Positions 14,284-23,611 are shown, numbered from the stretch's first letter. The stretch: 64,000 nt of DNA from Canibacter zhuwentaonis (GCF_018531125.1 NZ_JAHDSY010000001.1), one strand, 5' to 3'. Notes: a model not told the origin generated them from the letters alone. A program made the numbers and translations.

Positions 14284-16959
14284 ATGGCTGAAGATTTCGG
14301 ACTGAAAATCGCACTCCAGGGTGAGCGGGAGTTCAAGAAGACCATCACTGAAATTAATGCGTCCTTCCGCGTGCTCGGCAGTGAGATGAAGTTGGTGGAT
14401 GCCCAGTTCAAACGCTCTGATGATGCCCAGGCCAAGTACGCCGCCAAAGGCAAAGTGTTAGCCGAACAGATTGCGGCTCAGCGGGACAAGATCAGCACCC
14501 TCGAAGCAGCCTTGAAGAACGCTGCCACGAACTTCGGGGAAACAGACCGGCGCACCTTGGCTTGGCAGACGCAGCTGAATAATGCGAAGGCGGCGTTGGC
14601 TGACCTTGAGGGCGAGTTGGAGGACAACAGCAAAGCCCTCAGCACCTTCGGGGACAATGCTGATGATGCTGGGGACGACGCACGAGACGCCGCTAAAGAC
14701 ACCGGCCGCCTAGAAGACGCGGTTGATGACCTCGGGTCAGAACTCGACGGCACCGGCAAGAAGGCACTGTCCTTCGGCGACGTGCTCAAAGCCAACCTCG
14801 CTAGCGAGGCCATCGTTGCCGGGGTCAAGGCTATCGGCACAGCGATCAAGGCCGTAGGCCGTGGGTTTGTGGATGCGATGAAAGACGGGGTTCAGTACAA
14901 CGCGACCATGGAGTCCTATACGGCGTCGTTCACCACGATGCTTGGGGACGAAGCCAAGGCCCACCAGCTCGTCGCCGACCTCAAGGTCCGCGCCGCCTCC
15001 ACGCCTTATGGGATGCAGGATTTGGCTGATGCGACCCGCACCCTCATGTCCTTTGGCATCAGCGCGCAGGATACGCAGAAGTACATGGGGATGCTGGGTG
15101 ATGTTGCCCAGGGCGACAAAGAAAAATTTAGTTCTTTGTCTTTGGCGTTTGCTCAGGTCTCCTCTGCGGGCAAGCTAACGGGCCAGGATTTGATGCAGAT
15201 GATCAATGCTGGCTTCAACCCTTTGGAGGAAATCAGCCGTAAGACCGGCAAGAGTATTGGTGAGCTCAAGGAGGAGATGAGTAAGGGCGCTATCTCGGCT
15301 GAGATGGTTGCCCAGGCCTTCGAGTCAGCGACCGCTGAGGGGGGTCGGTTTTATGGGGCGATGGAGAATCAATCCAAAACCTTCAACGGGCAACTCTCCA
15401 CCCTCCAAGACGGCGTCGCCAACCTCAAAGGCCAGCTGGCCGGTGGGCTGACCGAAATGCTCTCGGGGTCCGTGATGCCGATGGTCAACGGCTGGGTCTC
15501 CGCGTTGTCCGAAGCCTTCGAGAAAGATGGTGTCGATGGGCTGATTACCGCTTTGGGGCAGGTCATTCAAGAAGCCCTCGCGTTCATCAGCGAGCAACTC
15601 CCAGCATTCCTTGACGCGGCGCTGCGGATTGTCACCAGTTTGGCTGATGGTTTGATTCAGGCTTTGCCTGCGATTACCGAGGCTGCAACCGGACTACTCA
15701 TCGCCCTCGTCCAAGGAATCTTGGAGTTGCTGCCGGAGCTGACGACGGCGGCCGTCACCATGGTCGCCACGTTGGCATCCGGCATTGGTGAGGCACTACC
15801 CGAGTTGATTCCGGCTGCTATTGCGGCGATCGTCGGGATCGTCCAAGCACTCATCGACAGCCTGCCGTTGCTACTCGATGCGGCACTGCAGTTGGTGACG
15901 GGGTTGGCGCAGGGCATTATCGAAGCCATCCCGGTGCTCATCGAAGCATTACCGGCATTGATTACCTCGCTGCTGGATTTCCTGGTGGGTGCGATCCCGC
16001 AGCTCATCGAAGCGGGCATCACTCTACTCACTTCGCTGGTAGAAGCCCTCCCAACGATTATTGAGACGATTGTGGCGACCTTGCCGCAGATTATCGACGC
16101 GATCATCAACGCCGTCCTCGGGGCACTGCCGCTGCTCATTGATGCTGGCATCAAACTGTTCGTCGCACTGGTGGAGGCGTTGTCGACGATCATCACCACC
16201 ATCATCTCCGCCATCCCCAGAATCATCAGCAGCGTGCTCAACGCGATCAGTAGCCATATTCCGCAGCTAATGATGATGGGCGTCACCCTACTGACATCCC
16301 TCATCCGCAATCTGCCGACGATCATCTCCACGATCGTCTCCGCGATTCCCAGCATTGTTAGTGGGATCGTCTCGGCGTTTGGGCAGGGCGTTAGTCAGAT
16401 GGTGAGTGTGGGTGGGAATTTGGTGCGGGGTTTGTGGAACGGTATCCAAGGCCTAGCCGGATGGCTATGGGACTCAGTATCTAACTGGGTTTCAGGTATT
16501 TGGGATGGCATCACGTCATTCTTCGGGATTCATTCCCCGTCTAGGAAGATGGCGTGGGCTGGTGAAATGCTCGCACGCGGTCTGGCCGCAGGTATCGACG
16601 ACAACGCCCAGCGCGCCACCAAAGCCGCAGATGCCATGGCCTCCGATATCGACGCCGCTTTCACCGACTTCACCGAAGGCCTGGACGTGCCAGTGGACGT
16701 GAAGACCCAGGCGCAATTTGCTCACCTCGACCAAGTAAGCAACGCGCTGACCATTCCAGGCACACCGACCACCAGTCCTAGTGGTTTGTCAGCGGAGGGC
16801 ATTCAGGCTGTAGTCGAAGCTGTGGTCCCGTCTCTACTTCGTGGGATGGATATCCGTGTGGTGCTTGATGACGGCACCCTGGTCGGCCGCCTCGCACCCC
16901 GCATCGATACCAGCCTGGCAGGACTAGCCCGCCGAAACCCAGGACTCACCATCAGTTAG
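14284..16959 (+). CDS. Tail tape measure protein
   Basis: Sets tail length and is ejected on infection. The 891-residue length fits a tail of moderate size. Residues about 25-160 are coiled-coil. About 215-400 match the TP901-type core (SYTASFTTMLGDEAKAHQLV, then QDLMQMINAGFNPL). About 430-730 is a long hydrophobic stretch of repeated helices with periodic PALI/PQLI, LP, GI and LL motifs. The C terminus has GIHSPSRKMAWAGEML. AAGGA precedes the ATG by about six bases. It resumes the rightward operon after the cargo gene. No frame damage is seen. Confidence 0.93.
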   Translation: MAEDFGLKIALQGEREFKKTITEINASFRVLGSEMKLVDAQFKRSDDAQAKYAAKGKVLAEQIAAQRDKISTLEAALKNAATNFGETDRRTLAWQTQLNNAKAALADLEGELEDNSKALSTFGDNADDAGDDARDAAKDTGRLEDAVDDLGSELDGTGKKALSFGDVLKANLASEAIVAGVKAIGTAIKAVGRGFVDAMKDGVQYNATMESYTASFTTMLGDEAKAHQLVADLKVRAASTPYGMQDLADATRTLMSFGISAQDTQKYMGMLGDVAQGDKEKFSSLSLAFAQVSSAGKLTGQDLMQMINAGFNPLEEISRKTGKSIGELKEEMSKGAISAEMVAQAFESATAEGGRFYGAMENQSKTFNGQLSTLQDGVANLKGQLAGGLTEMLSGSVMPMVNGWVSALSEAFEKDGVDGLITALGQVIQEALAFISEQLPAFLDAALRIVTSLADGLIQALPAITEAATGLLIALVQGILELLPELTTAAVTMVATLASGIGEALPELIPAAIAAIVGIVQALIDSLPLLLDAALQLVTGLAQGIIEAIPVLIEALPALITSLLDFLVGAIPQLIEAGITLLTSLVEALPTIIETIVATLPQIIDAIINAVLGALPLLIDAGIKLFVALVEALSTIITTIISAIPRIISSVLNAISSHIPQLMMMGVTLLTSLIRNLPTIISTIVSAIPSIVSGIVSAFGQGVSQMVSVGGNLVRGLWNGIQGLAGWLWDSVSNWVSGIWDGITSFFGIHSPSRKMAWAGEMLARGLAAGIDDNAQRATKAADAMASDIDAAFTDFTEGLDVPVDVKTQAQFAHLDQVSNALTIPGTPTTSPSGLSAEGIQAVVEAVVPSLLRGMDIRVVLDDGTLVGRLAPRIDTSLAGLARRNPGLTIS

Positions 16960-16996
16960 TGGTTACTGCGTTCTATCTGAAAGAAGGTGATTTCCA

Positions 16997-17683
16997 GTGT
17001 TTACGTTGGACGGAACCATCCAGGCACGCCGGGACCTGAACCTGCACCTAGCTTCTCCAGTGAAGCTGAGTCCGGCCTCGCGGGTGGTGGAACAGATTGT
17101 GGCTCCCGGACGTGAAGGCACCCTCACCCGCGAGCAAGGATGGAATGACCGGGTCATCACCCTCGACCTGATCATCCGCTCTAGCGATGTGATGGGGGCA
17201 TGGTGCAAAGCAGTAGTGGCGCTAACAAACGCTCAGCGGATTGCTTTCCGCCATGACACAGACGTGTTCTATCAACTCAAAAGCGCCACCCTTGCTGAGC
17301 TGGTGCGGGTGTCTCCGATGATGGGTCAGTTCCAAGCCACCTTCACCTGCGACCCCTTCGTCTACCTCACCAAAGCCAACCGCATCGTGCTGACCAAGAG
17401 CGGGAACATCACCAACCCCGGTAATGCTGTGGCTCGTCCGGTCTTCACGGTCTATGGCAGTGGCAGGGTGTTTTTTGAGACCAATGGATACAGGGTGGAC
17501 CTGAAAATCGACTTCGACCAACTAACCGTCGACTCCGCCTTGTTGGAGTGCCGGAAAGGCAATGTGGCGCAAAACCAGAACATGACCGGCCCATTCCCGA
17601 CCATCCGTCCGGGGAAATCGTATGTGCAGCTCGGGCCTGGGATTAGCCAGCTTGTCATTGAACCGAGGTGGAGGAACCAATGA
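16997..17683 (+). CDS. Distal tail (Dit-like) protein
   Basis: A 228-residue protein starting at GTG 16997, with AGAAGGTGA about eight bases upstream. Position between tape measure and Tal gene, beta-rich sequence, the RDLNLHL start and the middle WNDRVITLDLIIR fit the Dit/phage tail protein family that forms the hub of the siphophage baseplate. Its TGA overlaps the next ATG by four bases, indicating coupled translation. Confidence 0.82.
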   Translation: MFTLDGTIQARRDLNLHLASPVKLSPASRVVEQIVAPGREGTLTREQGWNDRVITLDLIIRSSDVMGAWCKAVVALTNAQRIAFRHDTDVFYQLKSATLAELVRVSPMMGQFQATFTCDPFVYLTKANRIVLTKSGNITNPGNAVARPVFTVYGSGRVFFETNGYRVDLKIDFDQLTVDSALLECRKGNVAQNQNMTGPFPTIRPGKSYVQLGPGISQLVIEPRWRNQ

Positions 17684-19689
17684 TCACCACACACCCCGCA
17701 AACGCGATCCCCAAGATAGACGTCACTACAGACAACGGCTTAGCCGTCCTTGATGCCCAGATCATCAACCCCGTGGTGACTGAAGAACTCGGTGGCGCTT
17801 TTTGTTTCGAGTTCGACTACCCACTCACAGCCAAAGGAGCCTCATCCTTGCAGGTGGGGAACCTGGTGCGCTGCCCAGTAGCAGGGATTGGGGGCCAGTT
17901 TTTCCGCATCCACCACCTCGAGACCAACGAGCATCATTTGGTGCATGTGACGGCGCAGCATGTGTTCTATGACTTGGCTGCAAACCTTTTGATGGATACC
18001 AACCTCGTCAACGAAGACGCAAACGGCGCACTAAGGCGCATCCTTGCTGGGGCGCAGTTCAAGCACCCGTTCACTACCACCAGCAACCTTGCCGCCCGGG
18101 CCTCAGCCCGCCTCGTTAGGGTGTCTGTCGCTTCAGTCCTGATGGACCCCGAACTTGATAACGGGATCGTGAACCGCTGGGGTGGGGAGCTGATCCGCAA
18201 CAACACCCACCTGTCCCTCGTGTCTAAGCGTGGGGCGGATAACGGGGTCCAAATCCGGGCAGGTAAGAACCTGCTGTCCATGACCGCGTCAGTGGACTAC
18301 TCAACGGTGGTCACCCGCATCGTACCGGTGGGGTTTGATGGGCTACTCCTGCCCGAAAAATGGGTCGACTCCGGCAAACTCCCTTCTTACCCCCACACCC
18401 GTATTTCGGTGATCAAGTTTGATCACATCAAATCCACCGCCACCCCAAACGGAGTCAGCGCTGAGGACGCACTACCACCAAAGCAGGCTGAGAACGCTTT
18501 GCGCCAAGCAGCAAAACAGCAATTCACCCTCCAGCGCATCGATGAGCCAACCCGAACCTGGACCATCAACCTAATCGACCTCGCTTCTACACGGGAATAT
18601 GCCCATCTTCGTGCTTTGGAGAGTGTGGCAATCGGTGACGTTGTCACGGTCAAAGACATAGATGCTGGTGTGGACGTGTCGGCGCGGGTGGTGGTCTACC
18701 AATACAACCCCTTCACCGAGGGCTACACGCAGGTGACGCTGGGATCCTTCACCCCAAGGATTACCAGCCAATCCGCTCGCGCGGTCAACCTTGCTTCTGG
18801 CGCGATGGGTGCGACCCTAGATGCCTCTGCCCAAGCCGGAGCAGTGAGTACCGTGGCTGGTAACGCTATGGCGAAGGCTGACCAGGCTTTTGCTTCTGTT
18901 GGTGAGGTATCTGGGCGTGTGGATGAGGCATTGGTGGCAGCGAATGGTAAAAATCGTAACCACTACGGCACCGATACCCCTAAGGATCCGCGCCCTGGAG
19001 ATGTTTGGTTCAAAACCAATGGTGAGAAGCAGGAGATTTGGATATACAAACAAGTGGGCAACCGTTACGACTGGTATCCGATCTCGACGGATCTGACATG
19101 GAGTGAGGCCAGTAAAGAACTCGAAACCGCCAAAGGCGAGGTTGAGGCGGCTAAAGAAGCGGCCGAGCAGGCTATTTCTGCAGGTAAGAAAGCCAGTCAG
19201 GCTGTCGAAGATGCCTTCATGGATATAGGTAGGCTCGATCACGATGTCTCCCAAGGCGTGAGAAAAGATCAGGTCATCAACCAAATCAACATCTCCACCG
19301 AGGGGATTTTGATTGACGGGGCCAAGGTTCACATCACCGGCAAGACCACCATTGACCAGGCAGTAATCACGGGGGCGATGATCAAAGACGCCACCATCGA
19401 CAGTGCGAAAATCGCGTCCCTGGATGCGGGCAAAATCCGCACAGGCTACCTGGATGCCGGGCGTATCCGTACAGGAAGCATTACTTCGGAGAAGCTCACT
19501 ATCAAAAATGGGTTCATCACCAGTGCGATGATTCGGGATGCGGCCATCACTTCCGCGAAGATCGCTTCTTTGGATGCTGGGAAGATCACCACTGGCACCC
19601 TTTCTGCTTCGCGCATCGCTGCTAGGACTATTACGGCCGATAAACTCGCAACGAATGCCATCCAAGTTGGCTTATCGGGCTGGAGCTAG
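17680..19689 (+). CDS. Tail-associated (Tal-like) hub/fibre protein, ended by an amber codon
   Basis: From ATG 17680 (GGAGG five bases upstream) the frame encodes 669 residues. The N-terminal ~370 residues match the prophage endopeptidase-tail/Tal hub fold. Next comes a segment with the phage motif GDVWFKTNGEKQEIWIYK near residue 445, then coiled coil. Last is a beta-helix-like series in which IASLDAGKI, SGAMIKDATI and ITSEKL motifs recur. TAG at 19687-19689 interrupts a sequence that reads on in the same frame (SIRISPTEIRWYNG...), so the native protein was longer. Either a nonsense mutation or readthrough is possible. Confidence 0.8.
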   Translation: MITTHPANAIPKIDVTTDNGLAVLDAQIINPVVTEELGGAFCFEFDYPLTAKGASSLQVGNLVRCPVAGIGGQFFRIHHLETNEHHLVHVTAQHVFYDLAANLLMDTNLVNEDANGALRRILAGAQFKHPFTTTSNLAARASARLVRVSVASVLMDPELDNGIVNRWGGELIRNNTHLSLVSKRGADNGVQIRAGKNLLSMTASVDYSTVVTRIVPVGFDGLLLPEKWVDSGKLPSYPHTRISVIKFDHIKSTATPNGVSAEDALPPKQAENALRQAAKQQFTLQRIDEPTRTWTINLIDLASTREYAHLRALESVAIGDVVTVKDIDAGVDVSARVVVYQYNPFTEGYTQVTLGSFTPRITSQSARAVNLASGAMGATLDASAQAGAVSTVAGNAMAKADQAFASVGEVSGRVDEALVAANGKNRNHYGTDTPKDPRPGDVWFKTNGEKQEIWIYKQVGNRYDWYPISTDLTWSEASKELETAKGEVEAAKEAAEQAISAGKKASQAVEDAFMDIGRLDHDVSQGVRKDQVINQINISTEGILIDGAKVHITGKTTIDQAVITGAMIKDATIDSAKIASLDAGKIRTGYLDAGRIRTGSITSEKLTIKNGFITSAMIRDAAITSAKIASLDAGKITTGTLSASRIAARTITADKLATNAIQVGLSGWS

Positions 19690-20327
19690 AGCATCCGTAT
19701 TAGTCCCACCGAGATCCGCTGGTACAACGGCAACACCCTCACCGGCAAAGTGAGCTCAAGTGGTTTGCAGTTTTATTACGACACCAAGTACATCGGACAA
19801 ATCGGTGAGGCTGGTTTTCGTAATAAGCCCGAAAGCGTCAAGGGCCTCAACACCATGCTCTCCAAGGACGCCTCATATGCGGCCTGGACGTATGGGGCCG
19901 CGGCAGCAACGACCACGTCGTGCTCTTAACCCTTGACCCGAAAGGCTCCGTCATGGGGGCACGTGGTCTGCACCTGGGCGTTGACCTGCACCTGGGTGGG
20001 AACAAGGTGATGACAACGGGTAAACGTGGGATCAAACTGCTCGATTCCAACGTTAACCGCACGATGATGCCGGCCTGGTGTAGCGAGAACACCCGCAGCC
20101 AGGTCGCCTTCAGTAGCGGAGCGCTCTTTTTGGTGACAGATAACAACCTCTACTCGGTCACCCAAATCACCAAGCGTCTCAGTGAGGTGATTATGCGGGT
20201 CAACCACCTCATCACTTATCTGAACAAGGGCTGGGTCCAAGAAGTCCACGACATCGGAGGCGGCAGAGTCGCCTGGTCGAGCTACAAGAACACCGGCCTA
20301 TCGACCATGTCCACAAACCTCACCTAA
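19690..20327 (+). pseudogene. 3' part of the Tal-like gene, behind amber codon and frameshift
   Basis: The frame continues after the amber codon for about 65 codons to near 19893, where loss of one G in a G run throws it out of frame. The remainder (HVVLLTLDPKGSVMGARGLHL onward) lies in the -1 frame and ends at TAA 20325-20327. Restoring both sites gives a single protein of about 882 residues, ending in a receptor-binding-like region. An internal ATG gives an artificial 135-residue frame from 19920. The two lesions would truncate the tail tip. Confidence 0.7.
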
Positions 20328-20343
20328 CAGAAAGGCACCCTCT

Positions 20344-20775
20344 ATGGCTGTATTGAAGATTCGCAACCACCATCTACCTGCTATCAGCGGCCTACTTGAT
20401 GTGCTAGAACTAGCCGGTAGTGCGTCACGTGCCAGAACCAAACTCCACGCCGCGCTCCTTGTTCACCTTGAAGCCTTGGGCGTTAGTGAGGTGGAGTTGG
20501 CTCGCCAATACGCCACCCTCGACGAAACTGGCGAAATCGCTTTAGATGAGGCCGGCGGTTTCGCACTCAAGGACCCCGGTCAGGCTGTTGAGTTCGCGAC
20601 CGAACACCAGGCGCTGATGAACGAAACCATCACCGTGCCATCCCTCTACGAGGAACAGTACGCCATCCTTGCCAAGGCCCTGGCTGACTATCCCGGCACC
20701 TTTTCCGGCAGTGACGCCACAGCCTATGACCTGCTGTGTGACGCGTTAGAGGAGGCCAGTGCTGATGGAGATTAA
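20344..20775 (+). CDS. DUF1617-family phage protein
   Basis: A 143-residue protein with AGAAAGG about eight bases before the ATG. Its start (LKIRNHHLPAISGLLDVL) and the pattern of long helices match DUF1617, a family found after tail genes in Gram-positive phages, with unknown function. The gene end overlaps the start of a 43-codon proline-rich ORF. Confidence 0.72.
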   Translation: MAVLKIRNHHLPAISGLLDVLELAGSASRARTKLHAALLVHLEALGVSEVELARQYATLDETGEIALDEAGGFALKDPGQAVEFATEHQALMNETITVPSLYEEQYAILAKALADYPGTFSGSDATAYDLLCDALEEASADGD

Positions 20776-20896
20776 CCCGACCCAGCCAGAAGATGAGGTC
20801 GTTAAGCCTCAGGTGCCAAGGCAGGTGGAACCTCCACCTCTTTCAGAGCCTGAAACCCATATCCTCACAATCACACCAAGCCCCGATAGCCAATGA
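20765..20896 (+). CDS. Small proline-rich ORF, 43 aa
   Basis: ATG 20765 lies inside the end of the DUF1617 gene. The 43-residue product is acidic and proline-rich (VEPPPLSEPE) and is followed directly by a terminator. Small ORFs of this kind (XkdX-like position) are common between tail and lysis genes. No family is recognised. It may be translationally coupled. Confidence 0.5.
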   Translation: MEINPTQPEDEVVKPQVPRQVEPPPLSEPETHILTITPSPDSQ

Positions 20897-20912
20897 AGCC
20901 TCGGGGCTTTTT
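20879..20912 (+). terminator. Intrinsic terminator at the end of the tail genes
   Basis: AAGCCCCG pairs with CGGGGCTT, followed by a TTTTT run. It overlaps the stop of the 43-residue ORF and precedes the holin gene. Confidence 0.75.
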
Positions 20913-20948
20913 CATGCCCAAACCTCTCTTGGAAGGAACTGATTTCTC

Positions 20949-21500
20949 ATGCCACTAGACCACTATCTACGCACCATCGCCGGAATCATTGGCGCAGCTG
21001 CTGGTTGGGTGTTTGGCACCCCCGACGCCCTGCTCTACACCCTGCTCGCCTTCATCACCGCCGACTACATCTCAGGAGTGATGGCAGCCATCACCACCCG
21101 AAAACTCTCCAGCGCTGTTGGGTTTAAGGGGCTGTTTGGCAAGATGCTCATCCTTGCCTTCGTGGCCCTAGCCCAGCTGATGGACACCCACGTGCTCGGT
21201 GAGGTGGGGGTGCTTCGCGGTGCGGTGATTTTCTTCTACATCGCCAACGAAGGTATCTCCCTGATTGAAAACGCCACCGTCCTGGGCCTGCCGGTACCAC
21301 CCAAGTTCCAACAGGCCCTAGCCACCCTCACCGACCACGACACCTACATCACTCATGGCCGACACGCTGCCTCAGGCGTTGATGCTTCGGTGCCGCGTCC
21401 GCACATTCCTCCAAGCCCACGTGTTTCCGAGGTGCGTAAACCACTAGCCCACACCACCAAACCCGCGCCCGATGAAGAGACGAGTGGTGATGGTGACTAA
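20949..21500 (+). CDS. Phage holin (Holin_4/phi-LC3-Cp1-like family)
   Basis: Membrane protein that permits release of the endolysin. Three or four hydrophobic segments lie in residues about 9-25, 27-48, 65-85 and 88-105. The motif ADYISGVMAAITTRKLSSAVGFKGLFGK is diagnostic of the toxin-secretion/phage-lysis holin family. The C-terminal 50 residues are hydrophilic, Pro/His/Ser-rich and probably cytoplasmic. GGAAGGAAC precedes the ATG. It is directly upstream of another small membrane protein and of the amidase, forming a lysis cassette. Confidence 0.88.
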   Translation: MPLDHYLRTIAGIIGAAAGWVFGTPDALLYTLLAFITADYISGVMAAITTRKLSSAVGFKGLFGKMLILAFVALAQLMDTHVLGEVGVLRGAVIFFYIANEGISLIENATVLGLPVPPKFQQALATLTDHDTYITHGRHAASGVDASVPRPHIPPSPRVSEVRKPLAHTTKPAPDEETSGDGD

Positions 21501-21651
21501 ACCCGCCTCCCACCTGCCAGCCGCCCTCATTTTTCTGGCTGCCTTTGCTGTGCTCGCCTCTGTAATCGGGGCGGGCTGGTGGGTATGGGACCAAGCCATC
21601 ACCCCGCTATTGACCGCGCTGATTTGGTTGCACGTGATCGTCCAACCCTAA
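21490..21651 (+). CDS. Small single-span membrane protein of the lysis cassette
   Basis: A 53-residue ORF from ATG 21490 overlapping the end of the holin gene. It has one strong transmembrane segment (about residues 10-30: ALIFLAAFAVLASVIGAGW) and a second hydrophobic C-terminal stretch. Its place between holin and endolysin suggests a second holin or antiholin. No family is recognised. Confidence 0.55.
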   Translation: MVTKPASHLPAALIFLAAFAVLASVIGAGWWVWDQAITPLLTALIWLHVIVQP

Positions 21652-21684
21652 AAACCCATCCACTACATCAAGGAGAAAACTGCT

Positions 21685-22449
21685 ATGTCTTACACGATTG
21701 ACCATTCCCATGACGCCACCGCATTCACCCACGGCCGCCAAGGCCACCGCATCAAATACATCGTGGTGCATCACTGGGATGACCCCGCCAAACACCCCAC
21801 CTTTGAGGGCACTATCCGCTGGTTCGAACGCGGCGGCAACAACACATCCGCCCACTACGTAGTCGAGACCGGACGCGTCGCACAGTTGGTTGCAGATTCA
21901 AACACTGCCTACCACGCCGGTAATTGGGTGAAAAACCTTGAGTCCATCGGGATCGAATGCAACCCCCGTTGCAATGAGGCCGACAAAGCAACCGTGGCTG
22001 AACTAATCCGCGACCTGCAAACTAAGCATGGGCCACTCACCATTCTTGGACACAAGGACTGTACGTCTACGGACTGCCCAGGACGCTACTACCCACCCAC
22101 GTCCGTGCTCGCACCATGGCTAGGCGGAGGAGGCAACGCCAAACCCGCCGCTACTGCAAGCACCCCCTCTGGTGAGCTGAACACACTAGCGGACGCTGTG
22201 CTACGCGGCGATTATGGCAATGGCGAGGAACGCAAGCGCCGCTTAGGTTCTAAGTATTCGGCTGTGCAGGCGATTGTGAACCAACGCCTGGGCTACGGCT
22301 CCGCGACCACCTCTGCTGGACCGGATTTGAACGCCCTGGCCGACGCGGTCATCCGAGGCGACTACGGCAACGGAGACGAACGCCGACGACGCCTGGGAGC
22401 CAACTACGCGGCCGTGCAGCGGATTGTGAACCGCAAACTTGGGTATTAG
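21685..22449 (+). CDS. Endolysin: N-acetylmuramoyl-L-alanine amidase with two Cpl-7 repeats
   Basis: Cleaves the amide link between peptidoglycan glycan and stem peptide. Residues about 20-150 are an Amidase_2 (PGRP-like) domain with zinc-ligand candidates His29/His30 in VVHHWDD and the C-terminal His/Cys in GHKDCTSTDCPG. Two nearly identical ~40-residue cell-wall-binding repeats of the Cpl-7 type follow (about 165-204 and 215-254, ADAV.RGDYGNG..R..RLG..Y..VQ..VN..LGY). AAGGAG precedes the ATG by about ten bases. The 254-residue protein is complete and intact. Confidence 0.93.
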   Translation: MSYTIDHSHDATAFTHGRQGHRIKYIVVHHWDDPAKHPTFEGTIRWFERGGNNTSAHYVVETGRVAQLVADSNTAYHAGNWVKNLESIGIECNPRCNEADKATVAELIRDLQTKHGPLTILGHKDCTSTDCPGRYYPPTSVLAPWLGGGGNAKPAATASTPSGELNTLADAVLRGDYGNGEERKRRLGSKYSAVQAIVNQRLGYGSATTSAGPDLNALADAVIRGDYGNGDERRRRLGANYAAVQRIVNRKLGY

Positions 22450-22540
22450 CCAAGGCTAGGGTTTTGCCCAGCCGCCTATAGGTTGAGGAAATAAAATGGT
22501 GGCATGACTTCGTGACTCCATTGATTCTCAGCTGACAGGC

Positions 22541-22747
22541 ATGAATACCGCACAGCGTGCCCAGTTCTTGGAGGAGATCGTCTCTGTGTTTTACGAGTAC
22601 GAAAAGTTCATCGCCCCCAAAGAGTCCTTCGATCAAGGCGGGATGGATGGGCGTGACACCGCCGGGCGTCGTGGCGTCGGTGAAGTACTCGATAAAGCTA
22701 AAGACTGGTCCTTTGAGGCCCAACGCCTGATGCGCTCTGAGCGTTAA
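22541..22747 (+). CDS. Small hypothetical protein, 68 aa
   Basis: The 68-residue product is acidic and helical (AQFLEEIVSVFYEYEKF at the start, LDKAKDWSFEAQRLM at the end); not recognised. The frame is open back to 22508 without a good start. No clear ribosome site precedes ATG 22541, so the native start is uncertain. It sits alone between the endolysin and a strong terminator. Confidence 0.5.
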   Translation: MNTAQRAQFLEEIVSVFYEYEKFIAPKESFDQGGMDGRDTAGRRGVGEVLDKAKDWSFEAQRLMRSER

Positions 22748-22782
22748 AACCCTGCTGTTCAGCCGGTAACCTGTTCCGGAAT

Positions 22783-22832
22783 TGAAAGCCCTCGCACTAG
22801 TGGCCCTTTGTGGTCATGGTGCGAGGGCTTTT
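22783..22832. terminator. Strong bidirectional terminator
   Basis: AAAGCCCTCGCAC and GTGCGAGGGCTTTT form a perfect stem of about 12 base pairs around a 22-base loop, with T-runs on both strands. It ends the lysis region and insulates the recombinase operon. Confidence 0.8.
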
Positions 22833-22883
22833 CTTGTTTTTCAGGTGATCACGCAAGCGGGGTGGTTAATTTTCGGGGCACTT

Positions 22884-22946
22884 TTGACATACCTGCGAGA
22901 GCCCCAAGAGGTGGGGCACCAATTAGCACACCGGGGGTGCTAACAG
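22884..22946 (+). promoter_or_regulatory. Candidate promoter/operator of the recombinase operon
   Basis: TTGACA at 22884-22889 is a consensus -35 box, though no good -10 is visible at normal spacing. A perfect 7-bp inverted repeat, TTAGCAC (22923-22929) and GTGCTAA (22937-22943), abuts the GTG start at 22947 and would cover the ribosome site, so it could act as an operator or RNA hairpin. Another small repeat (GCCCC/GGGGC) lies at about 22901-22917. Confidence 0.4.
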
Positions 22947-23348
22947 GTGGCATTATCACAGGTAGAAAAACAGGCACTTACCAGGCTGCGCCGGGCTGGT
23001 TATGGGCTTAGCGAGATAAGCGCGCATCTTGGTATTTCGCGTGATGCCGCCAAAGGTTACCTAGCCTGCCAGCACATCATCCCCGAAGGCACTAAACCCG
23101 CCCAGCCGTTAGGCGTGGGGGTGTGCCGGTACTGCGGCACTGGATTTAGCCCTTCACGTTCGAGCCAGCGTTTTTGCTCCCCGAAGCACCGACGCACCTG
23201 GTGGCACCTGCACCCCGAGGCGGGTAAGCGCAGCCCAGAGCGTGTTTTTATGTGCAAAGGTTGCGGGATCCGGGTGAGTATTTATGGGGATGCGCGCCGT
23301 AAGTACTGCTCACACGCCTGCTACGTAAAAACCCGGTGGGGCCAGTGA
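22947..23348 (+). CDS. Small HTH and zinc-finger protein preceding serine recombinases
   Basis: This 133-residue protein has an N-terminal sigma-70-region-4-like helix-turn-helix (residues about 8-38, LTRLRRAGYGLSEISAHLGISRDAAKGY). Two Cys-rich knuckles follow: CRYCGTGF...FCSPKHR, then CKGCGIRV...YCSHACY. Genes of this design commonly precede large serine recombinase cassettes in Gram-positive mobile elements. They could regulate the recombinases; direct evidence is lacking. GTG 22947 is chosen, with an inverted repeat just upstream. The stop and the next ATG share one base. Confidence 0.7.
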   Translation: MALSQVEKQALTRLRRAGYGLSEISAHLGISRDAAKGYLACQHIIPEGTKPAQPLGVGVCRYCGTGFSPSRSSQRFCSPKHRRTWWHLHPEAGKRSPERVFMCKGCGIRVSIYGDARRKYCSHACYVKTRWGQ

Positions 23349-23596
23349 TGGAACAGCGCAACGCACTTGTTGAGAGCCAATCGTTATTGGTGTGGTTGCA
23401 CATTGAAAAACTCTTTGGCCAAGGGGTTTTAACGCTTGATGACGTGCGCGGCTGCTTCGAAGATATTCAGGCCCGTTTTCCTGATTCTCGCACCGCTTTA
23501 TTAGCCCGCGTCCGCCTGGACTTTCCAGAGCTTTCAAGTGAGTTATTGAGTCAGATGGATACAAACCATCAAGAACTTGAACCCCTTGGAATGTGA
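23348..23596 (+). CDS. Small accessory protein of the recombinase operon, 82 aa
   Basis: ATG 23348 shares its A with the preceding TGA, indicating coupled translation. The 82-residue product is helical (LLVWLHIEKLF, then LDDVRGCFEDIQARF) and ends 15 bases before the first recombinase. Similar small helical proteins accompany paired serine recombinases on other mobile elements. No domain is recognised. Confidence 0.6.
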   Translation: MEQRNALVESQSLLVWLHIEKLFGQGVLTLDDVRGCFEDIQARFPDSRTALLARVRLDFPELSSELLSQMDTNHQELEPLGM

Positions 23597-23611
23597 AGGA
23601 GAACGTTGACG

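Noticed and set aside
15657..16355. 232-codon minus-strand frame inside the tape measure gene
   Set aside because: It mirrors the repetitive hydrophobic segment of the tape measure protein; the Ser/Ile-rich product is a by-product of codon periodicity.
18817..19665. 282-codon minus-strand frame inside the Tal-like gene
   Set aside because: No ribosome site and no recognisable domain. It is antisense to a clear tail protein with repeated motifs.
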